Assembly (NCBI GenBank): GCA_903930435.1
Contig: CAIYYN010000065.1
Location: 62,001 to 126,000 of the forward strand
DNA from: an uncultured Hyphomicrobiales bacterium
GTDB taxonomy: Bacteria > Pseudomonadota > Alphaproteobacteria > Rhizobiales > Ancalomicrobiaceae
Direction of reading: 5' to 3'
DNA length: 64,000 nucleotides
Part shown: positions 63,942 to 64,000 of the stretch, piece by piece
Layout: each line of letters starts with the position of its first letter
Numbering within the stretch: position 1 is the stretch's first letter
Position numbers and translations under genes: made by a program
The notes under the pieces: generated by a model
What the model was told of the DNA's origin: nothing
Seen by the model: the letters and a program-made list of their open reading frames with translations, nothing else
Databases searched by the model: none

Positions 63942-64000
63942 GAATACGTCATCAGCACATCGGGTTCGTGCGACCCCGTGTCCAGAGTGGCGCTCATAAC

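Noticed and set aside
1-64000. CRISPR arrays, rRNA genes and insertion sequences
   Set aside because: No regularly spaced 25-40-base repeats, rRNA sequence or transposase-like protein was found in any frame examined.

Overview
This is a GC-rich alphaproteobacterial sequence, most likely from the Hyphomicrobiales (Rhizobiales). The evidence is an NdvB-type cyclic-glucan synthase homologue, a fused transaldolase/phosphoglucose isomerase, and a TraG/Trb conjugation system of the type carried by rhizobial integrative elements. The genus cannot be fixed from the sequence alone. Both ends of the window are cut: the first gene enters already open, and the last 700 bases hold tRNA genes.

Positions 1-22,000 form a sugar-phosphate metabolic block. 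On the plus strand are the 3' part of an NdvB-like protein (GH94 phosphorylase-type domain), phosphoglucomutase and triosephosphate isomerase. Converging on them from the minus strand is a long run: transketolase, transaldolase-phosphoglucose isomerase fusion, 6-phosphogluconate dehydrogenase, glucose-6-phosphate dehydrogenase, phosphoketolase, class I aldolase and a histidine phosphatase. Many neighbours overlap by ATGA. The genes describe a route from glucose-1-phosphate to pentose phosphates and on to acetyl phosphate. Two features are odd: the glucose-6-phosphate dehydrogenase frame carries two nonsense codons, and the visible glycosyltransferase part of the NdvB protein is degenerate while its GH94 motif is intact.

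Positions 22,000-32,700 hold stress and envelope genes: a single-domain response regulator, a PRC-barrel protein, a VIT-family transporter, a glycine-rich stress membrane protein, a HlyD-ABC-ABC export operon, an oleate hydratase, a short host-attachment-like protein, and the CbpM/CbpA co-chaperone pair.

Positions 33,000-63,300 are the backbone of a conjugative element resembling the Tn4371-type ICE family. It contains a LysR regulator, DUF2274, trbI-G-F-L-K-J-E-D-C-B, a CopG-like protein, traG, a toxin-antitoxin pair, a DUF3363 relaxase, a VirB1-like protein, a TraF peptidase, DUF2840, a ribbon-helix-helix protein plus ParA, and RepA next to three iteron-like repeats. Beyond these lie accessory genes: a frameshifted DUF2285 gene, an XRE regulator, DUF736, DUF5677-like, DUF2493, a toprim primase-like protein, DUF3846, an internally deleted ParB and an ArdC antirestriction protein. 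No integrase gene is visible.

Positions 63,300-64,000 hold a 53-base 3' fragment of a tRNA-Arg(CCG) gene, flanked on both sides by 11-bp-spaced direct repeats (an attP-like layout), then intact tRNA-Val(TAC) and tRNA-Leu(GAG). Whether the metabolic block is cargo of the conjugative element or neighbouring chromosome cannot be decided here.
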